DNA from: Leptospira ryugenii
Lineage (GTDB): Bacteria > Spirochaetota > Leptospiria > Leptospirales > Leptospiraceae
Length of the DNA stretch: 64,000 bases
Reading direction: 5' to 3'
Assembly: GCF_003114855.1 (NCBI RefSeq)
Contig: NZ_BFBB01000007.1
Span: 251,736 to 315,735, forward strand
The translations under genes and the position numbers were made by a program. Of the stretch, positions 33,359 to 43,460 are shown piece after piece (the first letter of the stretch is position 1; every line of letters begins with the position of its first letter). The notes below the pieces were generated by a model. It had not been told where the DNA came from and searched no databases. It saw only the letters and a list, made by a program, of their open reading frames with translations.

Positions 33359-36300
33359 CTATTTTGATTCCAAAGGAAGCCATCTCAAAATGATCTTTTT
33401 GAAATCTTCCTTTACCACTGGTTTGCTGATGTAATCATTCATTCCTGCGGCGAAACATCGCTCTTTTTCTCCTACAACGATGCCCGCAGTCACGGCAACT
33501 ATGGGTATATTGGTAAACTCTGAACCTAAATTGCGAATCTCTCTAGTTGCTTCATAACCATTCTTTTCTGGCATTTGGATATCCATAAAAACTATATCCG
33601 GCTTTTTTTCTTTACAGCGGGATACCGCCTCCACTCCGTTAAATGCTTCCATGATGTTACTATTTGGCAACAAACGCGATAAAATCCCTTTTGCCAATGC
33701 CATATTTACAGAATTGTCTTCAGCAACAAGAATGAGGTAGGATGGGGAATTGTCTATTTGCTCCCAAGGAATCTCATTCCTCTGCTTGAAATCTCGTCCA
33801 TAGGATATAGTATTTGATGTCTCAATTGTAGGTAAAAGTAGATCAAAATAAAATGTACTTCCTTGCCTTACTTCACTCACCAATTCTAATTTACTATTCA
33901 TCATTCCCAAAAGACGATTTGAAATTGTTAAGCCGAGACCTGTTCCGCCAAACTTTTTTGTAGTTGAAAAGTCAGCTTGTGAAAAGGCCTCGAAAATCTT
34001 TATTTTATTTTTTTCTTCAATACCGATGCCTGTGTCTTTTACAGAGAATCTTAACTTGGCTGGATTTTGTTTAGGACCAGATAACAACTCAATTTGAAAG
34101 TGAATGCTTCCTTCGAGAGTAAACTTGACAGCATTGCTAAAAAGGTTCATCAATACTTGTCGAATTCTGAGTGCGTCGCCTACTACGAGAGCTGGTAATC
34201 TTTCGTCAATATTCGAAACCAAACTGATATTTTTCAATTCAGCTTGGTAACGAAAGACTTCCATTGTCTTTTCGGAAAGCTCACGAAGGGCAAATGCCTC
34301 TTCATAGAGCTCAAATTTACCTGCCTCAATTTTTGAAAAATCCAGGATATCATTTACAATTTCCAAAAGGGATTTTGCAGAGAAGTTAACGTTCTTTAAA
34401 TATTCAATCTGTGTTTCATTCAAATGCGACTTCAAAAGTAAATCTGAAAATCCAATGATACCATTCAAGGGAGTTCTGATTTCATGGCTCATGTTTGCTA
34501 AAAAATCGGATTTTGCATTGTTTGCTTTCTCAGCAATGTCCTTGGCTATTTCCAATTCTTCTCTCTGCATACAAAGTTCTGTTATATCTTGGGTATACAT
34601 TAAGATACCACCGATCCTGGACTCGTCGATATACCACGGACGAAGCTCCCATCGAAGAAATTGATCATGGTTCCAACCTGGTGGTCGCCATCTATCTTCC
34701 TCTTTTCTTAAAACCATGCCCGATAAAGACAGTCGATGGTGCTCTTTCCATTCATCTGAAATATTGGTAAAGATATCATAATGATTTTTACCAATGATTG
34801 ATTCGATTGTTTCTGTTAAACGGTATTCTTCTAACCATCGGCGACTAGCAGCGATATAGTTTAGATTTGAATCTAACATAGCCACTGCTGCTGGTGCGTA
34901 TTCAACAAATGCTTTTAGCTTCGCTGTTTGTTTGCTCAAATTGAGCTCAACTTTTTTCTTTTCATCAATGTCTTGGATCACACCGAAAATTTTTGTCAAT
35001 TCGCCAGCAGTATACTCAGGTCTCCCGATGAGACGAACCCATTTGGGGACGGATTTTGCTGTAAGAATATTGAGTTCGAGATCAAAGGAAATACCTTTCT
35101 CTAGGAGATCATGTAAGGCTTGTAAAAATCGAATCCTACTGTCTGGATCTACAATAAAAGAAATCGCATTGTCAGGATCTGGAATGAAGTCCTCATCGAC
35201 TTCGAAAATGGTTCTGGTTATGTAAGTCCAATTGGCTAATTTTGACCGCAGATCGTAATCCCAACCACCAATCCTTGCGATCATACTTGTCTGTTCAAGG
35301 AAATGAGCCATATTGCGAAGTTTCTCTTCTTTGCTATATGAATCTGTAATATCAACGATTTGTGAGATATAATAGATCGGCTTATTCTGATTGTCTTTGA
35401 CGGCTGAAACAGTTAACAAGACCCAAACGATATCTCCATTTTTATGAAGGTATCTTTTTTTCATACTATAGGATGGAATCTTTCCACTATTCAAATTCTC
35501 TAATAAATTCAAATCAGCTTGTAAATCTTCAGGATATGTAATATCTCGAAAAGTCATTTTATAGAGCTCCGAATTCGAATAGCCTAGCATAACACCGAGA
35601 GTCTCATTGACTAAGATCCATTTACCATCTAAACCGACGATTGCCATTCCGATCGCAGAAGCTTCGAATGCAGACTTGAAGGCATTTCTTGCCTCATTTT
35701 CATTTGAAATATCTCGGATTAAAACCGTGGCTCCAATTACTTGGTCATTTTTTTTGATAGGCGATGCAGTTAGACTAACATCTATAATTCGATTTTTTTT
35801 ATTTTTCCGAATGCTAGTGAGTGGACCTACAGTCTCTCCTTTTTTAATCCGATCCAAGATTCCGCGCTCTTCTGCTTTTTTGGATTCTGGAATCAGTTCG
35901 AATATAGACTTACCTAATATTTCCTCCCTTTTATATAAGAAGAGTTCTTCTGCTCTGACATTCCAAGATGTGATGATTCCATTCAGGTCCTTACTAATCA
36001 GTGCTTCAGAACTTGAATTTACAATAGATTCATAATATCTTAAATTATCTGATATATTTTTTTTGTCAGTGATGTCACTTGTAAAGAGGACAACCTTGCT
36101 TTGGTCAGGTTCCAAAGGCAATGCAGTTACACTCACCCAAATCAGAGATTTATCCTCTAATTCTATCCCTATGATCTCATCGAAAACTGGTTTTCCTGAA
36201 TTGATAACCCGAGCAGAAGGCAATTCATCCGTGTGGTACGTAGAAAAATCCTCTTTAATATATCTTCTTGCAAGTACAGCTGCAGCTCCCATTCTCTCTC

Positions 36301-36784
36301 TAGGCATTTGAATGACTTCTAGAAGTTTATCATTGTGCTTGAGTAAATTTCTTTTACTGTCAAGAATAGTGACACCGATTGGAAGTTTCAAAAGGGTATC
36401 CAATAGATAATTATTGAGATAATCGGTTGTCAATGACTGAGAATCAAAAGAGGTACAGGCAAAAAAAACCAAACCTTCCTCTTGAATATGCATTGTCAAA
36501 AAATGATAGTGTTCAAGCACAGATTTGGTTTGGAAAACCAAAGAGATGGTATTGGATTGGCGGGAGAGAGCTTGGAAGAAATCTCCTTGGGATTCGATAG
36601 TGAGATATTCCGCTATTCTAGTTTGGTTTTGTACAGCAGGTAATCCTAGAGCAGCACTCAGCCTAGAGTCTAAGGTAATACTCTCTCTAAAATTTGAATC
36701 CCAAATTAGATACCCTACCCTTGCATTTTCAAGGAGGAAAAGGCAAAGGTCTGGATTGGATTTAAGTGATTCAATATATTTCAT
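33359..36784 (-). CDS. Multi-PAS hybrid histidine kinase with receiver domain
   Basis: A 1141-residue cytoplasmic kinase without TM helices. About five PAS domains lie between residues 120 and 760, seen by SSEALISKDLNGIITSWN, ASAIGMAIVGLDGKWILVN, WKWYDLRS-like IGGWDYDLRSKLANW and APAAVAMLDSNLNYIAASRRW. HisKA has FLANMSHEIRTPLNGIIGFS (about 785-804), followed by HATPase_c (with a DTGIGIEEKN box and GTGLGLTISNRLL) and a C-terminal receiver (about 1015-1135; phospho-acceptor Asp in DIVFMDIQMPEKNG, Lys in YISKPV). It probably works in a multistep phosphorelay; no phosphotransfer protein is adjacent. Confidence 0.93.
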   Translation of the reverse strand: MKYIESLKSNPDLCLFLLENARVGYLIWDSNFRESITLDSRLSAALGLPAVQNQTRIAEYLTIESQGDFFQALSRQSNTISLVFQTKSVLEHYHFLTMHIQEEGLVFFACTSFDSQSLTTDYLNNYLLDTLLKLPIGVTILDSKRNLLKHNDKLLEVIQMPRERMGAAAVLARRYIKEDFSTYHTDELPSARVINSGKPVFDEIIGIELEDKSLIWVSVTALPLEPDQSKVVLFTSDITDKKNISDNLRYYESIVNSSSEALISKDLNGIITSWNVRAEELFLYKREEILGKSIFELIPESKKAEERGILDRIKKGETVGPLTSIRKNKKNRIIDVSLTASPIKKNDQVIGATVLIRDISNENEARNAFKSAFEASAIGMAIVGLDGKWILVNETLGVMLGYSNSELYKMTFRDITYPEDLQADLNLLENLNSGKIPSYSMKKRYLHKNGDIVWVLLTVSAVKDNQNKPIYYISQIVDITDSYSKEEKLRNMAHFLEQTSMIARIGGWDYDLRSKLANWTYITRTIFEVDEDFIPDPDNAISFIVDPDSRIRFLQALHDLLEKGISFDLELNILTAKSVPKWVRLIGRPEYTAGELTKIFGVIQDIDEKKKVELNLSKQTAKLKAFVEYAPAAVAMLDSNLNYIAASRRWLEEYRLTETIESIIGKNHYDIFTNISDEWKEHHRLSLSGMVLRKEEDRWRPPGWNHDQFLRWELRPWYIDESRIGGILMYTQDITELCMQREELEIAKDIAEKANNAKSDFLANMSHEIRTPLNGIIGFSDLLLKSHLNETQIEYLKNVNFSAKSLLEIVNDILDFSKIEAGKFELYEEAFALRELSEKTMEVFRYQAELKNISLVSNIDERLPALVVGDALRIRQVLMNLFSNAVKFTLEGSIHFQIELLSGPKQNPAKLRFSVKDTGIGIEEKNKIKIFEAFSQADFSTTKKFGGTGLGLTISNRLLGMMNSKLELVSEVRQGSTFYFDLLLPTIETSNTISYGRDFKQRNEIPWEQIDNSPSYLILVAEDNSVNMALAKGILSRLLPNSNIMEAFNGVEAVSRCKEKKPDIVFMDIQMPEKNGYEATREIRNLGSEFTNIPIVAVTAGIVVGEKERCFAAGMNDYISKPVVKEDFKKIILRWLPLESK

Positions 36785-36998
36785 AGATCACAAACGATTT
36801 ATAATTTTGCTGTCATTTGAGAGACTATTTATACACGAGATTCTCTGTGCAAAAAAAAGCAAGAATTCGTTGGATATTTTTTGATTTATTGAATCTTTTA
36901 ATTCCTAACAATCATTAAAGACGTTTGCTATGCCTCTCTTTAAGTAGGCTGGTATTTTAAGGTTGAATTTTTTTATTTCTTCTCGAAAATTCTCTAGT

Positions 36999-37373
36999 AT
37001 GAAGAATATCTTTTTTTGTTTCTCATTCCTATTTCTAATCCAACCAGCCTTTGCAGACAACTGTGATAAGGTAAAGGAAGGCTTTGATGGTCTTTACTGC
37101 CTGCAGAAGGTCTTTTTTGCAGCCGACAAAGATCTCAATGATGCCTACAAAAAATTAAATACACTTCTTGATAAAAATGCAAAAAGTAAGCTTAAGGAAG
37201 GACAGCTCAAATGGATCAATGAAAGAAATACAGAATGTAGCTGGAAAGATGAAAGAGGTTCCTTCGTTAATATGGAATGTGCCACTACCAAAACTATTTC
37301 TCGAACCAACTTTTTGAATGATAGGATCCGCGAGTGTAAGAGTACTGGGTGTCAACCATCCGAATTAAAATAA
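36999..37373 (+). CDS. LprI-like (DUF1311) secreted protein
   Basis: The ATG at 36999 gives a signal peptide MKNIFFCFSFLFLIQPAFAD; an in-frame TTG 36 bp upstream would only extend it. The mature part of about 105 residues has the LprI signature: YCLQKVFFAADKDLNDAYKKL, LKEGQLKWINERNTECSW, four or more cysteines and a C-terminal RECKSTGC. LprI of Mycobacterium inhibits lysozyme; most homologues are uncharacterised periplasmic proteins. Its stop is 1 bp from the end of the FIST-cyclase gene on the other strand. Confidence 0.85.
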   Translation: MKNIFFCFSFLFLIQPAFADNCDKVKEGFDGLYCLQKVFFAADKDLNDAYKKLNTLLDKNAKSKLKEGQLKWINERNTECSWKDERGSFVNMECATTKTISRTNFLNDRIRECKSTGCQPSELK

Positions 37374-37374
37374 A

Positions 37375-39363
37375 TTATGTTTTGGTCGGGAAAACGGAAT
37401 AGATATAGGTAGATGTTTTCCCGATTCCTTTTAAATCAACAGATGCAACTCTTTTCCAACCATCTTTGTGTTTGAGAAGATCATAGGTGCTTGTGGAAAT
37501 TTGGATAGAACCGTTGGGTGCGTGAGCTTCCATCCTTTGGGCCATGTTTACTGTTTTCCCCCAGAGGTCATAACTATGTTTTTTCTTTCCAATCACACCC
37601 GCTATCACTGGTCCTGAATTGACCCCGACCCTTAAATTCAAATCATATTGATAGATCGCATTGATGTTTGAGATAACCTGAAACATTTGTTTTGCCATTT
37701 CGCAAACCGCATCTGCATGATCAGATAAAGTTTCAGGTACGCCAGCAACTGCCATGTATGCATCTCCAATTGTTTTTATTTTCTCGATGCCATATCGGTT
37801 TGCTAGAGTATCAAATTCGGAAAATAGATCATTGAGAAGAGAAACTAATGTCTCAGCTTTCAGTTTTGAAGAAAGTGACGTAAATCCAACCAAGTCTGCA
37901 AAGAGTACGCTTACCTGATTGGCCGAATCAGCAATAGTAACTTCACCAGAGATCAAGCGTTTTGCGATTGATTCAGGCAACGTATTAAATAACAACTCTT
38001 CCCTTGCTTTTTTTTCCTTTTCTAGATCAGAAGCAGTAATGCGCAAAAAATGAGATAAGATCCGCTTTTCTCTTTGGAGTTGCTCCCATTCTTTTCGTAA
38101 ATCAAAATCAGGCTGTAAATCTGCTTCGGCATTGACGAGAGAAATGAGTTCTTCCTGAGAGAGATGATGGCTCATTTTTGTCTGGTTCGATTTCTGTTTA
38201 AATGTCAATGTTACTGCAGAAATGACCGTATTGTGAAAATTACAACCTTCACCTTGCGTATTTCCAATTTCACCCCAGGAGTTAAATCCGACCAATGGCG
38301 AGTTCCAAATTTTTTGCAAAATAGCAATCTCTTTATTTAAGTTTGGACCAAAAGCTCGAGAACGAACTGCACAATTAAAGAGTAAAATCCCATCAGGGCA
38401 ATCAGAAATTCTTGCCTCTTTGAATTCAATCATTTGATTCAAAGTATTCATCATCGTATCTGTTAAATTAGGTGAGCAAAATCGAATATTTGCATATTGA
38501 GGAATATCTCCTCCATAATGAACTGTCTTTTCCTCCATATCAAATTTGATTGCAGCACGCACCACTCTACTCCCATCCGCTTTTGTTATCAAAATGGGAT
38601 ATTCACTAGCTGCAAGTAGATCTGGATTCAAATTATTGAATGCTTGCTTTTCTTTAGGAGGTGCAATGTTGAAATAGGAATAATAATATTCTGTAGCAGG
38701 TATCCCATCGATTTCATAAACAACATTTGCTGATGACTTTGTTATTTTTTTTTCGGTTCCTAATTCCGTCCATCCGCCAATCGTTATACCCTGTACATTT
38801 AAAAAAGTTTGGTCTATGATGAGGCATGCGATTCCTAAGGCGTACAAATTGTTTTGGTCAAAGATGGGTGGATTTCTGAGTACACCTAGAGAACTTGCTA
38901 AACCGCCGAATACTGGGATGGAATTGTCTTCTGAAAAAATACCTTCCAAGAGCTTTTCGGTTTTAATTTGCAGGTCACCAGGAGCAACCAAGAGAAGAAG
39001 TGCTGGCTCATCAAAAGTAACCTGTGCTAGCTTACGAAGTTCATTGCCATATATAAAAGAATCAATATCAATCTCATCCAAATTGGGATCTATGATGTGT
39101 ATCTTAAAAAACTCTTTTGGAATCTCGATGAGTAAAGTAACTATATTTTTTTTGTAGACTCTATCTGTTTCTATCCCTTCTGAGCAACAGGCTCCCATTA
39201 CCTGGATATTGTGTTTTTTAAATAGTTCACTGATCTTTGGTTCTATCATTCGATCGTTCACAAAACAGATACCAAGTGTAGGTTCGAAACCTACACTTTT
39301 TAAATCCAAGATCTGTTGGTTGAGTTGGTCGAGATTTTCGGAACACAAACTTTTGATGGACAT
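37375..39363 (-). CDS. FIST-domain class III adenylate cyclase
   Basis: A 662-residue cytoplasmic protein: FIST N-terminal domain (about 10-200; PVFGGLASSLGVLRNPPIFD, NVQGITIGGW), FIST C domain (about 215-375; GFNSWGEIGNTQGEGCNFHN near its end), a coiled coil, and a cyclase domain (about 475-655). Cyclase residues are VSVLFADLVGF and KTIGDAYM (metal Asp), Lys before TIG and Asp in YDLWGKTVNMAQRM, again predicting cAMP. FIST domains are thought to bind small ligands such as amino acids. This is the second class III cyclase in the window; it has no SiaC neighbour. Confidence 0.9.
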   Translation of the reverse strand: MSIKSLCSENLDQLNQQILDLKSVGFEPTLGICFVNDRMIEPKISELFKKHNIQVMGACCSEGIETDRVYKKNIVTLLIEIPKEFFKIHIIDPNLDEIDIDSFIYGNELRKLAQVTFDEPALLLLVAPGDLQIKTEKLLEGIFSEDNSIPVFGGLASSLGVLRNPPIFDQNNLYALGIACLIIDQTFLNVQGITIGGWTELGTEKKITKSSANVVYEIDGIPATEYYYSYFNIAPPKEKQAFNNLNPDLLAASEYPILITKADGSRVVRAAIKFDMEEKTVHYGGDIPQYANIRFCSPNLTDTMMNTLNQMIEFKEARISDCPDGILLFNCAVRSRAFGPNLNKEIAILQKIWNSPLVGFNSWGEIGNTQGEGCNFHNTVISAVTLTFKQKSNQTKMSHHLSQEELISLVNAEADLQPDFDLRKEWEQLQREKRILSHFLRITASDLEKEKKAREELLFNTLPESIAKRLISGEVTIADSANQVSVLFADLVGFTSLSSKLKAETLVSLLNDLFSEFDTLANRYGIEKIKTIGDAYMAVAGVPETLSDHADAVCEMAKQMFQVISNINAIYQYDLNLRVGVNSGPVIAGVIGKKKHSYDLWGKTVNMAQRMEAHAPNGSIQISTSTYDLLKHKDGWKRVASVDLKGIGKTSTYIYSVFPTKT

Positions 39364-39410
39364 ACCAAAAGTAGAGTGTTTGTTTGATTTACTATTTTGA
39401 CAATTTCATT

Positions 39411-40319
39411 CTACGTTTTTTTGGATGATGCCAGATTCTTTTTAAGGAAAGAACTTAGAATTTGATTAAATTCATCGGGCGACTCTGCAAATGGTATATG
39501 CCCAACTGGTAACTCAACGTATTCCGATTGTTTGACTCTTCCGTGTAACTCCTGGCCGAACTTTCTCTCAATGACAGGGTCATCTTTACCCCATATGATG
39601 AGAACTGGGACTTGGATTTTTGCGACATCCTCTCTTAGGTTATAGTCCTTCTCCAGAAAACTTGCCCAGATAGCAGAGTTGTTTTGGATGGAACCTTCTT
39701 TGTCCTTTGATCTTTCAATGCGTTTAAGAATATGATGAGTGTATTCATTCTCTTGTTTGATATAAAATCTAGGAAATTGATTCCAAACAAGCGAAGTAAA
39801 CCACTCTTTGGATTTCAATTTTATGAAAGATGTAGAAAAAATATCCAATTCATTCATCCCTCCCGTATCTACAAGTATAAGAGCTTTTGTGAGATCGGGA
39901 TTTTCGATGCTCAACTTCATGGCAGCATAACCACCCACTGAATTCCCCAAGATGATGGGATTTTGAATCTTTAACCTGCCACAAATCTCTTTCAGTATTT
40001 CTGGATATCCTATCGAAGAAATCTTTGCGTTTTCTTTCCACTCTGACTTTCCATGTCCAGGCCAATCGATTGATGTTACCGTATAACTCTTGCTTAGTTC
40101 ATTACTGATCGAATCAAAATCATGGTGGTCATGACCTGCAGCATGCAATAGAATCATATGGGGCCCCTTGCCTTTTTGGTAGTAGGCAATTCGGGAGTTG
40201 GGTAGATCTAAAACAGAAGTTGGCGTATCATCTGTGAGTGGTATATCTTTTTCCGAAATGCTAACACAAGATACAAAAAGGAAAACCAATAGAGATCGAA
40301 TCAGGTTTTGAATGTTCAT
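39411..40319 (-). CDS. Alpha/beta-hydrolase, probable lipoprotein
   Basis: A 302-residue protein with signal NLIRSLLVFLFVSCVSISEK (lipobox FVSC). The alpha/beta-hydrolase core has an oxyanion segment MILLHAAGHDHHDF, nucleophile elbow GNSVGGYAA (Ser about 137), acid in IWGKDDPVIE and His in PVGHIPFAESPDEF. The substrate is unknown; envelope localisation suggests a surface or periplasmic esterase. The 217-bp stretch upstream (40320-40536) shows no gene. Confidence 0.85.
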   Translation of the reverse strand: MNIQNLIRSLLVFLFVSCVSISEKDIPLTDDTPTSVLDLPNSRIAYYQKGKGPHMILLHAAGHDHHDFDSISNELSKSYTVTSIDWPGHGKSEWKENAKISSIGYPEILKEICGRLKIQNPIILGNSVGGYAAMKLSIENPDLTKALILVDTGGMNELDIFSTSFIKLKSKEWFTSLVWNQFPRFYIKQENEYTHHILKRIERSKDKEGSIQNNSAIWASFLEKDYNLREDVAKIQVPVLIIWGKDDPVIERKFGQELHGRVKQSEYVELPVGHIPFAESPDEFNQILSSFLKKNLASSKKT

Positions 40320-40536
40320 GAAAAAAGCCTAATCCGATTTCGATTGGAAAGTCAAGGTGACAAACTTTTTCGTAAGGGAAACTCTCTTAACATAGGATAA
40401 TTCATTTTTTAAAAAAGAGAAAAAAAGGAATCACTCCAAACCCATTGGATTTGGATAGGAGCGGTTTAGCTACTCTTTCATGCTCGGGAAAAATGCAATA
40501 TATTCATTTTCGTTCGATGTAAACTTTCGATGTTTT

Positions 40537-41718
40537 CTACAATTCGATGGAAATATCTTCCGTCGGAAATGCAACACAGGAATGGATGTAGCCAAACTTT
40601 TTATCTGACTTTCTGATCTTCGCTTCAGAGGGAGAAAAAACAGTCCCCGAAACCAAGCGCACCCGGCAAAGGCTACACTCACCTGATCGACAAGCATTCT
40701 CAGTGGAAAATCCATTCCGTTCCAAACTATTGAGGAGAGGCTCACCTACCTCTGTTTGGAAGGAGTGACCTTTTCCAACTTTAACAGTGACTTTATTTCC
40801 TTTTGTTGCATGGCTAGGCCAACCAGGCATAGTCTCCGGATTTTTTGGCGGTCCATTTCCATCGATTAGGATACGCCCTGTCCGCACTCCTAAAGAAGTA
40901 AGAAGTTCTATAGCATTTTCGTTGAAGGGAGTAGGCCCACAAATATAATACATCTTTGACTCTGGTTTATCTAACAAAGCAGATAACTTATCTTTTGTTA
41001 GTCGTCCACGATTTCCCTGGTAAGTAGGGCCTGCTTCTCTTGACAAAAATTCAGTAAGGGTAAACCGTTTCTCCGACAGGGCAATCTTTCGAAGCTCTTC
41101 CATGAAAATGACATCATTTTCGTAACTATTGGAATAGATGATATGAAAGTGAAAGTCCTTTTGGCTTGCTCGAAATGTATTTAGCATACTCATCGCAGGT
41201 GCAATCCCCGATCCTCCCGCGAGGAAAACCAAATCATCCCCATGAAACAAGGGATTGTGATGAAATGAGCCCATAGGCCCACTGCTTTCGAATTCATCTC
41301 CTACTTTTACTTCATCTAGAAGATAGGGACTTACAAATCCACCTTCTGCGCGTTTGATGGTCAGCTCATAACGATCACGTAAAATAGGAGAAGAAGAAAT
41401 CGAATATGGCCTAGCGGTGAAAACACCTTTTATATTTACAAATAAATTTATATACTGTCCTGCTTGGAAAGGTGGTAGATTTTGATTGTTTTTTTGGGAA
41501 AAAATCAAAGTACTTGTGGAAGGTGTTTCATAGCGGATTTCTTTTAAAACAAGTTGTAATCTCTTTGGATGCAATTTTTCAACTGTCTTTTTGACATTCC
41601 CTTTTTGAGAAGAAAAGTCTTGGCCTGTTTTTTCCAATGATTCTTTTTCAAGTAATGCATCTTTATATCCTATAACTTCATTTAATACTCGATCTTGTTT
41701 TTCTAATTCAATGGACAT
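40537..41718 (-). CDS. Flavin-dependent ferredoxin reductase with C-terminal 2Fe-2S domain
   Basis: A 393-residue soluble reductase. After an N-terminal extension of about 50 residues comes an FAD domain (RPYSISSSP, about 112-120), an NAD(P) domain (LVFLAGGSGIAPAMSML, MYYICGPTPF) and a plant-type 2Fe-2S domain (about 310-393) with cluster ligands in CRSGECSLC and a later Cys near IHSCVAF. It passes electrons from NAD(P)H to a partner oxygenase or desaturase. The FAD oxidoreductase gene lies 31 bp upstream on the same strand, so the two probably act together. Confidence 0.9.
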   Translation of the reverse strand: MSIELEKQDRVLNEVIGYKDALLEKESLEKTGQDFSSQKGNVKKTVEKLHPKRLQLVLKEIRYETPSTSTLIFSQKNNQNLPPFQAGQYINLFVNIKGVFTARPYSISSSPILRDRYELTIKRAEGGFVSPYLLDEVKVGDEFESSGPMGSFHHNPLFHGDDLVFLAGGSGIAPAMSMLNTFRASQKDFHFHIIYSNSYENDVIFMEELRKIALSEKRFTLTEFLSREAGPTYQGNRGRLTKDKLSALLDKPESKMYYICGPTPFNENAIELLTSLGVRTGRILIDGNGPPKNPETMPGWPSHATKGNKVTVKVGKGHSFQTEVGEPLLNSLERNGFSTENACRSGECSLCRVRLVSGTVFSPSEAKIRKSDKKFGYIHSCVAFPTEDISIEL

Positions 41719-41749
41719 ATTGTACCTCGTTTACTTTTGGTCAGAGCAA

Positions 41750-43282
41750 TTATTTTTCTATTTTGCTTTTGAAATCAGAATTCTTCTGTTTTGAAGATTT
41801 TAGGATCTTCCTAGCAGTATAGTAGCCATTCAGGTATGTTGGTTGGAAACCACCCATGCTTGTCCAACTACTTGCAGAGTAGAGACCCTCGATGGCATCT
41901 AAAGACTCTCGCATTAAACTTCCATCTTGGACAGATTGACGAAATCCATAAATAGCTCCACCTGGAGTGTTCAAATATCGCATCATTGTTAAAGGAGTGG
42001 CAACCTCAGCTTTTTCAATGTGTTTGCGAATTTTTGGATAAGCATGTTCTATTAAGGAAATCAATTTGTCGCCAAATTCATATTTTGTGGCAATATAATC
42101 TTCTGCAGGAATATGTTTCCAAGCTTCGCCATACTGTAGAGCAACTAAAGTGACAACCGTTTTGCCTTTTGGAGCTAACTCTTCATCGATAAAATTATAG
42201 CAAGTTACCATTCCCCAATCGGGAGCATCTAAGGTATACATGCGGTCTTCTGTTACGTTTAGATCGGAGACAGACATGACAAAGGTCGATGCCGTTGTAA
42301 AACCTATTTCTTCTGGGGAAGCATCCAGACCTAAATATAGACAAACAGCCGATACACCCATTCTCCGAGACTTAAAGTCTTTTAAGACTGATTCCGGCAC
42401 TTTCTCTTGGAGTAATTCATGGTAAGTGATCAATGGACTTGCGTTAGACACCACAAAATCGCATTCTACCACTTCGCCTGTTTCTAGTTGAACCGAGTGG
42501 ACCCTTTGGTCTTTGGTAAATATTTTCTCTGCAGCGCAATTGAATTTCACTTCTCCACCTGCTTCCAAAAAGGAGTTGAGCAATGCATTGGACAGCATTT
42601 GAGACCCACCTTTTATATGCCAAGGTTTGTATTTGCAATAGAAGTATAACATACCTATAAATTCAGAGAAAACCAATTGAGATGTAGGGATTCCCACATA
42701 ACTCCAGTATGGCGTAATAACATTGATCAATTTTTCATCTTTAAAATATTCAGCCAAAACCTCTCTCGTTGGCCTAAGTCCGTATTTTTTGAAATTTGGA
42801 CATTTTGACTCAAGTTTGGAAGGGTCATTCGACAGTCGAACTCTTGGTAAAACATAATAGTACTCTTGTATCAAAGCCTCACTCATTGATAAAAAAGCTT
42901 CGATAGAATGCGCTTCTTCAGGATAGAGTTTGATCAGATGAGTTCTTAATTCATCCCAATCAGCGGGCAGGGTTTCATCTACATAACCGGGAATAATCAC
43001 TCGGTATAAAGACTCATCTTGGACAAGTTCGATCTTATCCAATACTCCAAGCTCCTTAAAAATGCTACGCATGATAAAAGGTTCTGATTCTGTGCCAACT
43101 CCACTCAATTGGTGTAAAGCAACCTCAAATTCAAAATCTCCTCTTACAAAGGAGGTAGCACATCCACCGGGTATGTTATGGCGCTCTAAAAGTAAGGTTT
43201 TTTTGCCTTCTTTTTGAAGCCGAGTAGCCGCCATCAAACCTGCATTCCCTGCCCCAATCACTACACTGTCATACTTTTCCAT
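41750..43282 (-). CDS. Phytoene-desaturase/RetSat-type FAD oxidoreductase
   Basis: The start giving MEKYDSVVIGAGNAGLM has AAAGAGG five bases upstream; an in-frame start 27 bp further up is less likely. The 510-residue protein has an N-terminal FAD dinucleotide-binding motif (GAGNAGLMAATRLQKEG, then LLERHNIPGGCATSF, the CrtI/RetSat hallmark) and a C-terminal GLYSASSWTSMGGFQP flavin segment. Such enzymes desaturate or saturate carotenoids or other polyenes. No other carotenoid gene is nearby except the distant ABA4-like one. It is co-transcribed with the ferredoxin reductase and faces a TetR gene. Confidence 0.88.
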   Translation of the reverse strand: MEKYDSVVIGAGNAGLMAATRLQKEGKKTLLLERHNIPGGCATSFVRGDFEFEVALHQLSGVGTESEPFIMRSIFKELGVLDKIELVQDESLYRVIIPGYVDETLPADWDELRTHLIKLYPEEAHSIEAFLSMSEALIQEYYYVLPRVRLSNDPSKLESKCPNFKKYGLRPTREVLAEYFKDEKLINVITPYWSYVGIPTSQLVFSEFIGMLYFYCKYKPWHIKGGSQMLSNALLNSFLEAGGEVKFNCAAEKIFTKDQRVHSVQLETGEVVECDFVVSNASPLITYHELLQEKVPESVLKDFKSRRMGVSAVCLYLGLDASPEEIGFTTASTFVMSVSDLNVTEDRMYTLDAPDWGMVTCYNFIDEELAPKGKTVVTLVALQYGEAWKHIPAEDYIATKYEFGDKLISLIEHAYPKIRKHIEKAEVATPLTMMRYLNTPGGAIYGFRQSVQDGSLMRESLDAIEGLYSASSWTSMGGFQPTYLNGYYTARKILKSSKQKNSDFKSKIEK

Positions 43283-43312
43283 GGGAACCTCTTTCTCACT
43301 TAGACACAATCA

Positions 43313-43331
43313 ATCTTTACAATGTAAAGAT
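43313..43331. promoter_or_regulatory. TetR operator candidate upstream of the desaturase
   Basis: ATCTTTAC (43313-43320) and GTAAAGAT (43324-43331) are perfect arms around AAT. The core TTTACAATGTAAA is a perfect version of the TTTACA-N-TGTAAA sites before the gene at 29070. It is 31 bp before the desaturase start, in the divergent region with a TetR gene of the same subgroup. Confidence 0.68.
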
Positions 43332-43460
43332 AGCAAGACCAATTTTAATCTCTTTTCGTAAAAAATATCGATTTTAGATTTCCATAGAATCGGGGGGAAA
43401 TATTCTGAATTTGAAATTGAGGAGTTTTAGGGGCAAAATCCCAATTCATCTATCTGCTTC

